Shown here: piece by piece, positions 42,476 through 55,123 of the stretch | Position numbering within the stretch: position 1 is the first letter of the stretch | Layout of the letters: every line of letters starts with the position of its first letter | DNA from: Arion vulgaris | Lineage: Eukaryota; Mollusca; Gastropoda; Stylommatophora; Arionidae | Assembly: GCA_020796225.1 (NCBI GenBank) | Contig: CM036756.1 | Location: forward strand, 64,409,644-64,473,643 | Direction of reading: 5' to 3' | DNA: 64,000 nucleotides | Notes under the pieces: generated by a model | Told to the model about the DNA's origin: nothing | Databases searched by the model: none | What the model saw: the letters and a program-made list of their open reading frames with translations, nothing else | Program-made: the position numbers and the translations under genes

Positions 42476-42692
42476 CTTTTTTTTTTTTTTTTTTCCCGAT
42501 CCAGAAGAACTTGAGCTTTTCAGCTCTTCGGCTCGGTGCCATGGACATCGTGACCCTTCCGTTCGGTGCCACGAACACCGTAAATCTGGGGAATCTGTGG
42601 CTTTTTCTGCCATCCCGCGGAATTGAACCCGCACACACAGAGCGATAGGTTAACCGTAGTCCAACGCGCTACGAACACGCTGGGCAGACGGG
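42476..42692 (-). mobile_element. SINE-H copy with 11-bp duplication
   Basis: Poly(T) at the left (poly(A) tail), then CCCGATCCAGAAGAACTTG, and the tRNA-like head at the right. TAATCTAAATA at 42465-42475 and 42693-42703. Confidence 0.8.
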
Positions 42693-43124
42693 TAATCTAA
42701 ATATTCAAAACCGTTTCTTTATTTTGTAACATTGTATTTTATCATCAATCTCTATTGATGTTCTTGATTAAAAGTTCAAAGTTTGCTGAGAATGTCAGTT
42801 TAAATTGTGTACCTAATCTTTCTTTCTCTCTTTTCTCTACTCTTGTTTTACCTTACAACGTCAGCGTAAGAAGATATTTCTATCCTGTCTCTTCTTGATA
42901 CTCCCAGCATTCTGTGTAGACACTTTATTTGTTCCTTATGTAATTGATAATGTCTTGTAGTTTTACAGAAGAATAATATTAATGCCACGCTCTGCTAAAA
43001 TGACTAATGTGGATGTGTTGAATGAGGTCAAGCACAGATAATAGGTATATTATCAGAATAAGGAAAATGCAAACAGAACAACAACCTGTGGAGTTATACC
43101 GCTTGCTACAGTATTTCAACAGTT

Positions 43125-43480
43125 TCCGTGTTGTACTTGTGTTGTACCTGTGTTGTCTTGTGTTGTACCTGTGTTGTGCTTGTGTTGTACCTGTGTTGTA
43201 CCTGTGTTGTACCTGTGTTGTACCTGTTTTATACTTGTGGTGTACTTGTGTTGTACCTGTGTTGTACTTGTGTTGTACCTGTGTTGTACTTGTGTTGTAC
43301 CTGTATTGTACTTGTGTTGTACTTGTGCTGTACCTGTGTTGTACTTGTGTTGTACTTGTGTTGTACCTGTATTGTACTTGTGTTGTACTTGTGGTGTACT
43401 TGTGTTGTACCTGTGCTGTACCTGTGTTGTACCTGTGTTGTACTTGTGATGTACTTGTGTTGTACTTGTGTTGTACTTGT
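43125..43480. repeat. 11-bp minisatellite (TTGTACCTGTG)
   Basis: About 32 units alternating ACC and ACT variants. Period 11 keeps all + frames open (VVPVLYLCCTC-type ORFs), an artefact. Confidence 0.92.
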
Positions 43481-43584
43481 GCTTTCTTTCTCTTCTTCTC
43501 TTCCACCATTTACTTCTTTATAGAAGTGTTGGGGTGAAACGTAGTGATCTTGTGTGTGCTTGTTTTAAGAATCTTTGTAAGCTG

Positions 43585-43790
43585 ATATTCATATTCGTAA
43601 GGCTGTTCTTGATACCGTCGCTTCATCGTTTGTGTGGTCTTCCTCTTGCTTTGTACTCATTATACTTTTCTGTGTGGCTCTCTGTGATAGGCGATACCAG
43701 GGCATTCTTGTCAGGTGTCCGAACCATTTAATCTGTTGTTCTTTAAAGAATTGCATGAATTGCATGTACATGTGCACCAAGATTAAATCA
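43585..43790 (-). mobile_element. LINE-alpha fragment
   Basis: The minus frame has FKEQQIKWFGHLTRMPWYRL, then KQEEDHTNDEATV, the decayed GRPR region. Confidence 0.6.
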
Positions 43791-44697
43791 CTTCATATCA
43801 AACATAAATATTCCACAATGTCACTGCATTTGTTTGTGTGTGTTCGTTTATTTACAATGTAAAATAAAAACGCACTCTAGCTTGCAGTAGTGCAGAAATG
43901 TGCACACATAAAATTCATGTAGTAGATACAACGACCATCCTGCAAGGTTCGCATATTTCTGTGTGGGAGGTGAGAGAGGCACAACTTTGTTCGTTAATTC
44001 TAAGGTGTTGACTCATGCATGACCAAAAATATTTTTGTAAAACTAAGGTAATAACGAATATAAGTTTGCACTCAGTGGATTAAGAGTCTTGAGAACGTTG
44101 TATCACAACATGTTAATGTATAACTATGTTTTATCGATATAAGGAAGATTGCAGTAAAACTATGTAGCAATGGCGAAACACGTAAAAACAAAATAAAACT
44201 ATGTAGCAATGGCGAAACACGTAAAAACTAAGTACTGCTAGCCAGTATACCAGCTCAGAAAGACGAAAGGGTTAATTTTTGTAAACCGTAGGATATGACG
44301 CGCTTGTTTCTTCCCATTTCTATAGGAATCTATTGTCTGATTCGATATGTTGTGTGGTGTGTAAAAAGTGAATTTCTTGTCTTCTGTTGTATCCTTTGCT
44401 TGATAAAGGCCCTTTGGTCGAAACAGTTGCTGTGTATTGTTATTGGTTTTTTTAAATTTTGTAAAACTACAGTACTTTGTTTTTATCTGTTTCACCCTAA
44501 CTATGCAGTCAATCACTGACTGTAGATAGTGCTATGAACAACTGGATACAAAAGACCTTGATAGATGTCGGTATCTGAGGCGGGTAGTGCAACTTTGCCC
44601 TAGTCAGCTAAAAAGAACGCTGCCAACAGACTGTTGCTGATGAGCAATGTTTTTTGTTCGCGTGCCTGACCTAATTATATTGATGTCGTTCAATTGT

Positions 44698-45545
44698 AAG
44701 GCGAGAATGCGTACTATCAACGCTGCTGTTCATCACATATATCGATACATTCTGTAAATTGATAACACTAACGAAGAGGGCTACAATGGGGAACAGCTAA
44801 ACGAATTTCTTTTTGCAGACGATCAGGCAATCATATCAACAACAGAGGAACAGCTACAGCAACACATTAACAGACTTCAATTAACATGCAATCAACACAA
44901 TATGAGAATAAACATCGACAAAACTGAAGTAATGACATTCGCTGTAGAGTAAAACATTACCAATATCTCTACCGACAAACGTCCATTAAAACAATTCAAA
45001 ACAAGACGTTACATACCTAGAGGAGCATTTTTTCAGCAAACGGAAGAATAACTATCGAAATCCAACATAGATGCAACAAAGCAAATCAAACACTAGAACA
45101 AATGGTGTCAATTTTAAAATGCACACATGTCACCATGAACATAAAATAGCAATGTTTAACAGTCTTTCTCCCTGCATTATGCTATCAGTACCAAACCTGG
45201 ACGCTGACATCAAACGATAGAAGAAAATTAGTCGCAACAGAGATGAAGTGTCTACGCAGAATGCTGGGTGTAACAAGAAGAGACCGGTTGAGAAATGAAG
45301 ACATCAGGGTAAAAGTGAATAAAATATCTGTATTGAACTTCATCAAGAAACAACAAATTAAATGGTTGGGCCACATAAGCAGATTACCGCCAGACAGTGC
45401 ACCACAAAGAGTAATGTTACTCCGAAACAGTGGATACAAAGCAAAAGGCTGGATTGAAAGCAAAAGACCGGTCACGCAAAAGGTGGACCTCAGAGATAAC
45501 CGAGGCGACGAAAGACACTGTTTATGAAACGCACACAAAAGCCCT
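44698..45545 (+). mobile_element. LINE-alpha RT palm to C-terminus, frameshifted
   Basis: Pieces in order: CVLSTLLFITYIDTFCK (44708), then FLFADDQAIISTTEEQLQQH with the FADD catalytic site (44806), then INIDKTEVMTF. Next comes MKCLRRMLGVTRRDRLRNED and KKQQIKWLGHISRL (45243-45527). Stops and frameshifts separate the pieces. The most complete LINE-alpha copy here. Confidence 0.75.
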
Positions 45546-46317
45546 TTCTATAAATCTCTTCTTGTCCTGAAGCTGTGAGGCAAATCAGGACTGGAGAAAA
45601 GAAAGTCAATGCGTATAGAGAGGCTCGCTCCAGCTGTCTCCTTTTTCTACCTGGCAGTGAAAGGCAAAAAATAACTACAAAATAGATAGATAGAAACTGG
45701 AGTAATTTATATGTGACCTTTGGTGTGAATGTGAGAGCCCTGTTTGGTACTTCTAAGAAAATGACAGCAATAGTGTAATTTTGTATTCGTGCGCGTTCGT
45801 ATGTGTGTGTATGTACGTGTGAGCTTGAATGTGTAGTACGCATGTACTGAGCTTGACAGTAGATCACATGTGTGTGTGCGTTTGTGTATGCTTAAAGGCT
45901 CCTACTTCCGATGAAATTGTGAATGTTACGAATATGGGTAGGAAGTATATGTTAATTATATATTGTATATGCGTGTGTGTGTTGTGTGTGCATGCGTAGT
46001 GTATGTTTGTACGACAGAGTAATATAATAAAGACATGTCACTAGAAAGAAGAAGAGTGACATCGCTTAAAAAATTAAACGAACCACTGACTCCATGTTGA
46101 GGTGGCTTGTATCTAGCTCTGCTGTATGATTAGAGAAGTGGATGCATCAACAAAGAAGACTTATGAGAATAAGAAAACACGATGTGGTTGGTAGAGCAAT
46201 GTGTTGAAACACCCACTATAGGATATATTAAAATGAAAGCTTTTCTTTGTTGTTAAAAGATAAGTTATATAGTTGTGTTGACAGATGTCACACAGAAGAG
46301 CTGTTTATAGATTAGAC

Positions 46318-46536
46318 CATAGATTCCCAAACTTGTTCGGCCCACCGATAGAAACTTTTCACAACATAAACTTTGTAACGCCCTCCCCATTATAACAGTT
46401 TGTCAACGACCCCCAACATATATATACATGAATTAGAAAATTGATGAAATAATGGATCGTGTAAGATGGCATAAGATGAATTAAAATGCAGAATTCAAAT
46501 TTTTTATGATTATTCAATCGCAAAATCACGATCATT
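46318..46536. mobile_element. hAT-N2 left-end fragment
   Basis: CATAGATTCCCAAACTTG, CATTATAACAGTTTGTCAAC, TTATTCAATCGCAAAATCAC. No right end. Confidence 0.5.
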
Positions 46537-46583
46537 TTGATCATTTCAAAACACGCTTTGATCATTTCTCCTCAAGGTGTGCC

Positions 46584-46587
<4 letters not shown>

Positions 46588-46636
<49 letters not shown>
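46588..46636. repeat. (TA)n microsatellite
   Basis: About 24 TA units. Confidence 0.95.
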
Positions 46637-46637
<1 letters not shown>

Positions 46638-47131
46638 CCAGATATATCTTGGTTATATTTCAGTTTTGAGATTTTCTCTTGACAATAGAAGTTATCCTTT
46701 TTTTTTTTACCTTGAGTTTAATTTTAGGCTCATTCCAAGATGATCTCTTTATGTAAAGAGACACTGGAACCCAAAACCAAGGAAAAAATAAGGAAAGAAA
46801 AAAAGGAACAAACTGGAAGGACAAAGAGAAACTCGGACTATGGTCGTCGAATTGTAGTCAAATGCCGAAAGAAGTGTCTTTAGTCAAGTTATGATAGAAG
46901 TGTCTTGTTAACGTCGATAGTTAATGGTAGAAGTGTCTCGTCTTGTCTTATGAAACATGGTGGAATTGGGAAAGGGACAAACTTGTTGATATGTTGTCAT
47001 ATTTTGTAGCAATGATCGAACGTCCGAGAAAGTCTTCGTTGAAGATAAAGAAGACGCGAATTTCCGAGAAATATTGACACAAAATGACAAACATTTGCAA
47101 TCACAGTAGAAAAATCACTTTTTAAGATGGG

Positions 47132-47665
47132 TTATTGTTACTAAACTGACGTCATTGCACTTCGGACATACCCATAGGTGCTTAGTCTCGAAGAGATATC
47201 GAAGTCCCAACAGATATCGAAGAGTATGCATACTGATAGAGAGCCGCGGTAGCGTAGTTGTTAGTGAACTCGCTTCTCAAGGCTGGTGGTCTGGGTTCAA
47301 CTCCCGCAGCCGCGACGGCTCTCAGGTCGACCCAGCCTCAACTGGGTACGAGACATGCTCTGGGAAAGTAAAGTCGACCAGCGTGATGCTGACCACATCA
47401 CAAATCGTGTGCCGACGGTCAATGAAAAATACAGGCCTAACACGGTATTGCCCTATATACCACGAGGTATGAAAGGGTTCCTTTACTTTTTTACTTTACT
47501 ATGCATACTGATAGTTCCCGTGACTAGCTGGTTAAACACACGCCTCACTCTGCCGCTCAGACAACCAGTTCTACTTGTACAACGAGTAACTCCAAACTGC
47601 TTAAATCGCTGGGTAGATACAACATCTATTTTAGTGTCTTCATCCAACATTTTTTAAAGTTTGTA
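47132..47665 (-). mobile_element. LINE-delta tail split by SINE-F
   Basis: AACTGACGTCATTGCACTTC to GAAGAGTATGCATACTGATAG, then the SINE, then TTCCCGTGACTAGCTGG to TTTTAGTGTCTTCATCCAAC. Collinear with 51252-51670. Confidence 0.7.
47240..47499 (+). mobile_element. SINE-F, complete, 15-bp duplication
   Basis: The tRNA-like head has GGTAGCGTAGTTGTTAGTG and B-box-like GGTTCAACTCC. The tail is ACTTTTTTACTTTA. TATGCATACTGATAG at 47225-47239 and 47500-47514. The intact site is visible at about 51336. Confidence 0.85.
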
Positions 47666-47759
47666 TTTAATTGTATCTTCTTCTTTGTTCGTTTCATATC
47701 AACCACTTGTTTAATCTCGCTTTATGGTCTGATTTAAAGGGTTTTTAAGCCGAAGGATT

Positions 47760-47964
47760 GCCCGCGTGCCCAGCGTGTTCGTAGCGCGTTGGACTACGGG
47801 TGACAAGTCCTCTGTATGTGCGGGTTCAACTCCGCGGACTGGCAGAAAAGCTACATTTTCCCCAGATTTACGGTGTTCGTGGCACCGAACGAAGGGTTAC
47901 GATGTTCATGACACCGAGCCAAAGAGTTTTCAGCCAGTGCTTCTGGATCGGGCGAAAAAAAAAA
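47760..47964 (+). mobile_element. SINE-H inserted in a SINE-C
   Basis: tRNA-like head, GTGCGGGTTCAACTCCGCGG, body, then poly(A). AAGCCGAAGGATT at 47747-47759 and 47965-47977. Confidence 0.82.
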
Positions 47965-47966
47965 AA

Positions 47967-48204
47967 GCCGAAGGATTTACTTCATTGCACCTGGTTTTAT
48001 CCCATATGGCTCGGTCCCTCTCCGCAGAAATGGCACGCCACCTGTCGAGAGTATTGCCCAAAGCACAAAGTCCATAACTCCTGCAACAATCCTAGGGATC
48101 TCTGGAAAAAATGCACTCGTGAACAGAATGGCGCGATCCGGATTCGAACCCACGACCTTCGACTCGCAATGCAAGGGCGTAACCACTTAGCCACAGAGAC
48201 CCCC
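47967..48204 (-). mobile_element. SINE-C, best copy, with pol III boxes
   Basis: On the minus strand the head starts GGGGTCTCTGTGGCTAAGTG. The A box is TGGCTAAGTGGT (48193-48182) and the B box GGTTCGAATCC (48150-48140). Both fit tRNA internal promoters. The body has TGGCGTGCCATTTCTGCGG. Not a real tRNA gene: the arms do not fold fully and the body continues. Confidence 0.8.
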
Positions 48205-48656
48205 GATGTGTGGTCTGTATATTATTAGTACATAAAACAGCGTTAGTGCGTTGTAACAGTTAGCGCCTGCAACATTCGGTTTCTGCGCGTTTTTAATAGG
48301 ATTCGCTTCCTATATAAATTGTATACTCCATTGTACTTTACAAGAAAAATTTTAAAGAAAACTGGTATTTGCATGACAGAAAAATCGGAAACAAAATTCA
48401 CTAATCACAAATTACTTACTCATTATGGAGGGCAGAATAAATTTCTTACAACAATTGTGTTATCACCATCGTTCGTAAATCGCATCTTTTAATTATTTTG
48501 ACTTTAGCGCGGCTTGAGGATACAAATTATATTTGCATCGTGTATTTTGATAAGCATAGACATTTTGATTCGATTTTTTAATTGATATTCCCCGTTCACA
48601 AATGTAACAACTAAGCTTTTCTCCGTTTACTGCTGCTCAAGTTCAATTGTCTAGTA

Positions 48657-49022
48657 CAGCGGTTCTCAAACTTTGAATTACCGTAGGCCCTCTTTTAAAT
48701 ACATTTTGTGGCCGTAAACCCCACAGGTTTCTATATATGAAAATAGACAGCAATGAATTATCTTTGTGTTACAATAGTAAACAATGTTATCAGATTTCTG
48801 AAACCTTCAAATAATCTTTCATTTTGTCCTGTCAGACATTTAGACTTCGGTCTGGTTCGGGCCAATTGATTTCGCACGTAACTAGTTACCACTGTTTTTA
48901 TACATATTTTGAAATTTTATTTTTCTGTTTGAAATGTCAAAGATCATCATATTTCTTCAAGCGCTTGAGGACTCTCTGTGGGTACCTCCGGGGGTCCGCG
49001 GACCTCAGTTTGGGAAACGCTG
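48657..49022. mobile_element. hAT-N3 MITE (Charlie-like ends)
   Basis: Ends CAGCGGTTCTCAAACTT and CAGTTTGGGAAACGCTG. Flanks GTCTAGTA and GTTTAGTA (7/8). 366 bp, noncoding. Confidence 0.75.
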
Positions 49023-49030
49023 GTTTAGTA

Positions 49031-49631
49031 TAATAGCTTTCTGACTACGCTATGAAATGTTTAAATATTAAAACAAACTCAACTAACTCATAACCCGGTA
49101 AAGAAAGCACGTAAACAGTTGACAACGGTCGCGTTGATCTACACAAATATGTTGTCCAAATTCCACGATTCCAGAGTTTTGGCTTTCTCACATTTTTTCT
49201 ATGACACACAAATAGATAATTTTGTAATTAAGGTTCGTCACTTGCAGCATCAATTTAATACAGTTATAATGTCGGTAATATGTGTCCATCACTGCAACCT
49301 TGAAGCAGTCACCAAGTTTCCCTTGCCAATTTCACACATGTATCTCGAAATGTCTCCAGTTCACGTGGAAAGTTCAAACAAATTTATAACAAATTTTACC
49401 AATGGTTTTTGTTCCTGCATCCTATTCATTTAATGGCGCTTGACATAATTTTATGACAAGGTATAAGCCCACTCACCATCCTTTCACAGACAGGTTTACA
49501 TTTTTTTTGCCTGTAGCCTCTAATACGATTCTTTACTACAGGGATTCCCAAAACTTGTGTAGCTTCTACTCCGACATTGAATCCTTGATTCTTCATCGCA
49601 TCCCAAAATAAAATTTTTATTTTAATAGTGT
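49031..49631. other. Unassigned sequence
   Basis: No gene or repeat recognised. A 104-codon frame (49119-49433) has no family resemblance. Confidence 0.35.
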
Positions 49632-50093
49632 TTGATTGATCGTTTGATTGACTGATTTATTGATTGATAAGATCAACTTTATTGCACTTTGATGAGTAAC
49701 CATATATGCCTAGATCTCTTTTTTATACAGGAAGATCTCGGCTGCAGTACACAAACTCCGTAGCACTGGGAAGGGTCCCCGGTGTCCTTTTTAAGATAGT
49801 GAAAATATTTTGCAAGTATTTTATTATTAATCTTTCTAATGAATTTTGCCCAGGCAGCGGCTTTCCATCCTGCTCTTGTCGATTTAAAACTGCTAAGAGT
49901 CCGTTTACGAGCTCAACTTGAATACGGGACCTACGTTTTATTGTCCGTCTCCAATAGGACTAGGAATTCGATCTCACCTACACTGATATCAGGGATCTCT
50001 GGAAGAATATCCTGATCACTCCCCAAGTTTGTGAACCGAGTACCTTTGGAACGCGAGACGAGTGCCTAACCTCCCCGTCACAGAGATCCCCAT
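49632..50093 (-). mobile_element. SINE-D, near full length
   Basis: (TTGA)n tail at left, GGAAGATCTCGGCTGCAGTA, TAGGACTAGGAATTCGATCT, right end CACAGAGATCCCC. Confidence 0.7.
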
Positions 50094-50289
50094 ATTTATT
50101 TTAACATTCTCATCACCTGTATATTTCTCTTCCACCTGTCGTAAGTAACATTTGATCTCAATGAAACGCGTTTCTTGATAAAAATATTAGTGTCGATATT
50201 TTCATTTTTCTTTATCACGAAATTACTTGATTTATTCTGCCATATTAATTTTTCTCCTTCTTCTTTCAATTACTAATTCTTATGACTTT

Positions 50290-50531
50290 CTCTTCAACGA
50301 AAGCTCAATATCGACCATTTGTTAGCCACTCTTTGTAATTTGTATGTGATTCGAGTCTAAGAGCGATTGCACATTGTACCAGTTATGCACCTACAAGTAG
50401 GCCAGCACATCCGATTTCTGCGACGATTTTTATTTATTAGGGTAGCTTCCCTATGTCCCTACCTCAGTCGACTCTTACGACATCCCTTGTAGGTCACAGT
50501 ATTAATATTCTTTGCTCCCCTTGAGAGCCTC
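50290..50531 (-). mobile_element. SINE-B copy
   Basis: TCTTCAACGAAAGCTCAATA, AGAGCGATTGCACATTGTAC, CCTCAGTCGACTCTTACGAC. Confidence 0.68.
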
Positions 50532-51251
50532 GGTAATTTCCATGACACATTTGTGTTCTTCTTTGAACAGTTACTTTACCAACAGCAGATTAAAACAATC
50601 ACACGAGACGTTCATTTTTGTGTACACAGGAAAGCATTCGTTAAATACAATCTAAGAAGGTAAAAAGTCACCTACATAAAATAAACCGATATTCAAAGTA
50701 ACATAACAAAATACCACCTTTATTTATTTGAATCAGCAAGAAAAAACACTGCAGATGCCAAGAACAGATGAGTCACATTCGAGTTTTTATATATCCGCTA
50801 GCAAGCGTTAAAAATCTATTCAAATCTTTAAACATAAAAATATTCTATTGGCAGAGTTCCAACTTAATGTATGCATGGAAGGGTGACCGTCAATTGGACA
50901 GAATATTTTCGAGTTCTATACCGCTGTTTGGTTTGTATATATGTAGTTATACAGCGTGTTCAATTTAAAAGCAGCATATGAATGGAGCTAATCTGGCATA
51001 TATGTATGGAAATGAGAAGGTTAAGTTATGACGTAGTATAGGTCAAGATTGTGTGATGGTGTGTAATTGTAGTGCGGGAAGGGGCGATGAACAAATGTGA
51101 CGTAGGACGAGCTAGTCAGAACCGGTTTAAATAGTACATAAACATAACGCAATAGATTATCTGGCAACTTTCGATTTGTCAATGGGGCTGCTTTAATCTT
51201 GAACACCCTGTAGAACATTATTTACTATGAAAGAGATCTTCAGTAATATTA

Positions 51252-51670
51252 GATTTAGTTATTGGTTACTAAACTGACTTCATTGCACTCCGGGCAGACC
51301 CATAGGTGCTCAGTCTCCTCAACAGATATCGAAGAGTATGCATACTGATGGTTCCCGTGGCTCGCTGTTTAAACACATCTCTCACTCTGTCTCTCAGGCA
51401 TCCAGTTCGACCTGCACAACGGGTAACTCCAAACTGCCTAAATCACTTGATCGATTCAACATCGATTTTAGTGTCCTCATCCAGCAGACAGTCGCGAAGA
51501 GACCGAAGAACATCCCCTTATCCATCTTTAACTCCCCAACAATCGATACTGTTGATGCAAGCATATCCACTCTCTCATTACCGTAAACACCCGCATGCCC
51601 AGGGCAGTCTTGTCTGATCTGCTGGAGGACCAGTCAACGGTGCACGAACCCGTAGCACCGGCTGGAGCTC
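51252..51670 (-). mobile_element. LINE-delta tail fragment
   Basis: Reads as the 27.8-kb copy: CTGACTTCATTGCACTCCGG, GAGTATGCATACTGATGGTT, then TTTAACTCCCCAACAATCGA. It keeps the site occupied by SINE-F at 47.2 kb. Confidence 0.68.
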
Positions 51671-51764
51671 ATTACTATTAGATTTAAAAAGACACATGTT
51701 TGTGGCTGTTTGAATAGAATACACGATGGACTATGTGTTTTCATTCATATTTTTGATATGTCAA

Positions 51765-52240
51765 GCTCATTGCAAGTAGTCTGTGTCAAGCTCATTGCAA
51801 GTAGTCTGTGTCAAGCTCATTGCAAGTTGTCTGTGTTAAGCTCATTGCAAGTTGTCTGTGTCAAGCTCATTGCAAGTTGTCTGTGTTAAGCTCATTGCAA
51901 GTTGTCTGTGTCAAGTCCATGGCAAGTGGTCTGTGTCAATCGCATTGCAAGTTGTCTGTGTTAAGCTCATTGCAAGTTATCTGTGTTAAGCTCATTGCAA
52001 GTAGTTTGTGTTAAGCTCATTGCAAGTTTTCTGTGTCAAGCTCATTGCAAGTTTTCTGTGTCAATCTCATTGCAAGTTGTCTGTGTCAAGTCCATGGCAA
52101 GTGGTCTGTGTCAATCGCATTGCAAGTTATCTGTGTTAAGCTCATTGCAAGTTTTCTGTGTCAAGCTCATTGAAAGTTGTCTATGTCAGCTCATTGCAGT
52201 AGTCTGTGTCAAGCTCATTGCAACTAGTATGTACCATGCT
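51765..52240. repeat. 25-bp minisatellite, about 19 units
   Basis: TCTGTGTCAAGCTCATTGCA recurs every 25 bp. A block with CCATGGCAAGTGG and TCAATCGCATT appears twice (about 51911 and 52086), a higher-order duplication. Confidence 0.9.
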
Positions 52241-52607
52241 CATTGCAAATATTTGTTTCATAAACAGATGTTTCTTTCCTTTTGATACATTTAAACTGTG
52301 TAAAGTTCCACTTAGCTCTCTAAAGAAATCTAAGAGAATCGCTCAGTTTCTGTTTAAAAGGAACCAGCTATAGAGAATCAGTCTGATAATAGAGTCCAAT
52401 TATGTCGAATTACGTTACACCAACTACAAACTTAAATTGACTTTCTTTTAGTGGAACGGATTTTAAAAAAAATTTCGTAGCTGTGTAAATGTATACACTA
52501 ACGACGCTAACATTCACGTTGAATCAATCCATCGATTTAGGGAGTTGCCTCAAACACCTGCATGCCTAGGACAGTAGATCCACGTAAGCCTCTGGAGATT
52601 ACCAGAC

Positions 52608-52682
52608 GACATCCACTCACAGTGGATTTCTATAGACGACATCCACTCACAGTGGATTTCTATAGACAACATCCATTCATTC
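52608..52682. repeat. 29-bp triplication with internal palindrome
   Basis: GACGACATCCACTCACAGTG twice and a diverged third copy. CCACT..AGTGG is palindromic. Confidence 0.7.
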
Positions 52683-52879
52683 CGAAACCTGGTATAATAG
52701 GAATCAATGTGCAACGAAGTAGCGGTAGCAGTTCGCTTTATAAAGCTTGCTTGATATTTTTTTTAACTCTTTCCATACCATTAATGTTATGGAGTTCTGA
52801 TCACATATTTTTATGACACAATAATTTTATCACTTTAAGGTTTTTATACATACTTTATTTGCAACAGGTATCACATTAA

Positions 52880-53262
52880 TGTGCGTTTGAATATAAGTGT
52901 TACAGAAGTGCCCTCCGTATATCAAGGACAGAGAAGAGAGCAAAATGATATATCCAGAAAGAACTCAAATTCAAAGAAAACTGGCTGATGCTACAAATAA
53001 GAATGAAAAAATTGATGCAGTTTGGACATATAAGGACACAAAGGGTTGGAGATGACCAATATGGATGGAGGCATCCCAGCAAATAGGAGAAGAGAAAGAC
53101 CACGGAGAAGATGGATTCAGGATGTGTTGAGTTGAGCATGACGTCTGCAGATGTGTGGCATCTGACCTATGAGAGAGAGAGAGAGAGAGAAGAGGGGAAC
53201 TGCAGAAGGACTGTTATGGTGGCAAAGTTCTGTTCAGGGCAAGATATTTGAAGATGATTATC
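52880..53262 (+). mobile_element. LINE-beta 3' fragment
   Basis: TTTGAATATAAGTGTTACAG, ATACAT..GGACATATAAGGACAC, AGAGAAAGACCACGGAGAAG, ending GGCAAGATATTTGAAGATGA. Confidence 0.65.
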
Positions 53263-53599
53263 ACAAAAATACACATCATCAAAATTGCTATTTATATATA
53301 TAAATTGTTCTACTATTTATAGTTGCGATTCAACTTAGAAATCTTCGTTTAAAAAAGAAAGAAAGTGCTCTATGTAGAAAGCCAATATAGTGGCTGGTAG
53401 AGTGGTTGGCTCACATCTGTATGCCCCTACAGTGGTTTAGTGTATATAATGTGTTAATCACAATTCACTCTTCCTACACCAGGTACGTATCACACTGATT
53501 GTGTTCCCTGACTACATTCCATACTTCTGAACTTCATCAGTGAGTTCAATAGGAAAGAAGCAATATAAAAAATAAACATGAACTTATAATACTATTAAT

Positions 53600-53692
53600 A
53601 CATCGATCAACTTGCACAGAATAGAAAGTTTTTCATGACTGCTGTCATGGGAGCCAAGTTCTAGAAGTGACAAGCTACTTGATGATGATGAT
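53600..53692 (+). mobile_element. LINE-beta-like 3' tip
   Basis: TGACTGCTGTCATGGGAGCC, CAAGCTACTTGATGATGATG. Confidence 0.5.
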
Positions 53693-53920
53693 GAAGAATG
53701 CTATTTAAATTTTAAGAATGCTATTATGCTGATGACCGCGCAGGCCCACAAGGCAGGGAAGATTTTCAATCAGGTTTTACTCCCAAGACTTCAGCTCTTC
53801 CGAGCCCTCCTCCAGAATGTAGTAGGATTAACAGTTGCAGATGATACCGTCTACTATCATATAATAGTAGATGAAACATCTGATCTGATATCTGTAGTAA
53901 ATAAATAACCCATTTTCATA

Positions 53921-54158
53921 CCATGAGGTATAGTGGATAATACGGTATGTTAGGTTCGCATTTTTACTTTGGCCAAATGTACACGACGGGTAATGTTGTC
54001 AACACCACGCCAGTCACCTTTAATTCTCTAAGTTTCTCTGCTACCAAATTAAGACTTTCAACCTGAGTGCAGCATGGAAGGGAAATACTCCATCTCCCAC
54101 TGTGGGATTTGATCCTGAGACTCCACGTCTGTGTAGCAAGTGCACTCACTATTATATA
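53921..54158 (-). mobile_element. SINE-F copy (degenerate)
   Basis: TACCATGAGGTATAGTGG, CGACGGGTAATGTTGTCAAC, then a decayed tRNA-like head at right. Confidence 0.5.
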
Positions 54159-54325
54159 TAAGGTGCCGAAAAAAAACATACGTTTAATTCCTAATCAAAA
54201 CCGTTGGCAACGTTATCATACTGAAGGTGGTCGCATTTTGTTCAAGCATATTTGACATCTGAGAATGTATGGATAACAACTGAAATATTTACAAGGGATA
54301 GTCATATTTCTATTTGGTCTAGGGT

Positions 54326-54570
54326 TCTCTGTGGCTAAGTGGTTACGCCTTTGCTTTGCGTTCCCAATGTCGTAGGTTCAGATCCAGACCTCGCCTTTCT
54401 GTTCATGAGTGCATTTTTTCCAGAGACCATAGCATTGTTGCCGGAGGTACGGAGTTCGTGCTTTGTACAATGCTCTCTGCAGGTTGCGTACAATAATTTA
54501 TGCGGAGAGGGACTGAACTACATGGGGTAAAACACAGTGCAATACAGTCAATCCTTCCGCTGTAAAGCCT
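54326..54570 (+). mobile_element. SINE-C copy
   Basis: Head TCTCTGTGGCTAAGTGGTTA (A box intact), GTAGGTTCAGATCCAGACC (B box decayed), CATGAGTGCATTTTTTCCAG. Confidence 0.72.
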
Positions 54571-55123
54571 TATTTTATACCTTATTTGGTCTTTATATCT
54601 CAATTTTTTTTACATAGTTCATGAATGACTCAACATGTACACTTTATGTGATGCTGGCAACAGCCGGTGAGCCTTGGATAGCTGGCTAAAACTACATGAT
54701 TGGAGGATGAGTCAAGCTTTTCGATGAAAGGTGAACTTAATACTCACACACTAGTGGGGTAAGTGGTGCAGAATAATCAGCCTAGATTATGCATGACGAT
54801 TCAAAAGATAATGAGTTTTAAAGAACTCCAAGGAAGCAACAAGCCAATGAATATGATTAATAAATAGATAGTGTAGAAGTATTAGAGGCTTCAGGAAAAA
54901 CAACAAATTACCAAACACAGAATTCGAACCATACAGACTTATTTCTTACGGCAGCCATTGCCTAGCCCAACAATATGAGCGCTTTTAAGAACACATCCAG
55001 CTAAGACTTTAAAAAATGACGATGCAAAGCAATAAAAGTTTGGGGCAGACAGATGGCGTGACATAGACAGCGGGTTGAAGATGGCTATCTACTATGTTCA
55101 ATATCAGGTCAGTGGGAATGTAA

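Noticed and set aside
42979..43537. Several 100-176 codon frames on both strands
   Set aside because: Produced by the 11-bp TTGTACCTGTG array.
47967..48204. A true tRNA gene at the SINE-C head
   Set aside because: A and B boxes are good, but the acceptor stem does not pair and the same body follows in five copies; it is a tRNA-derived SINE.
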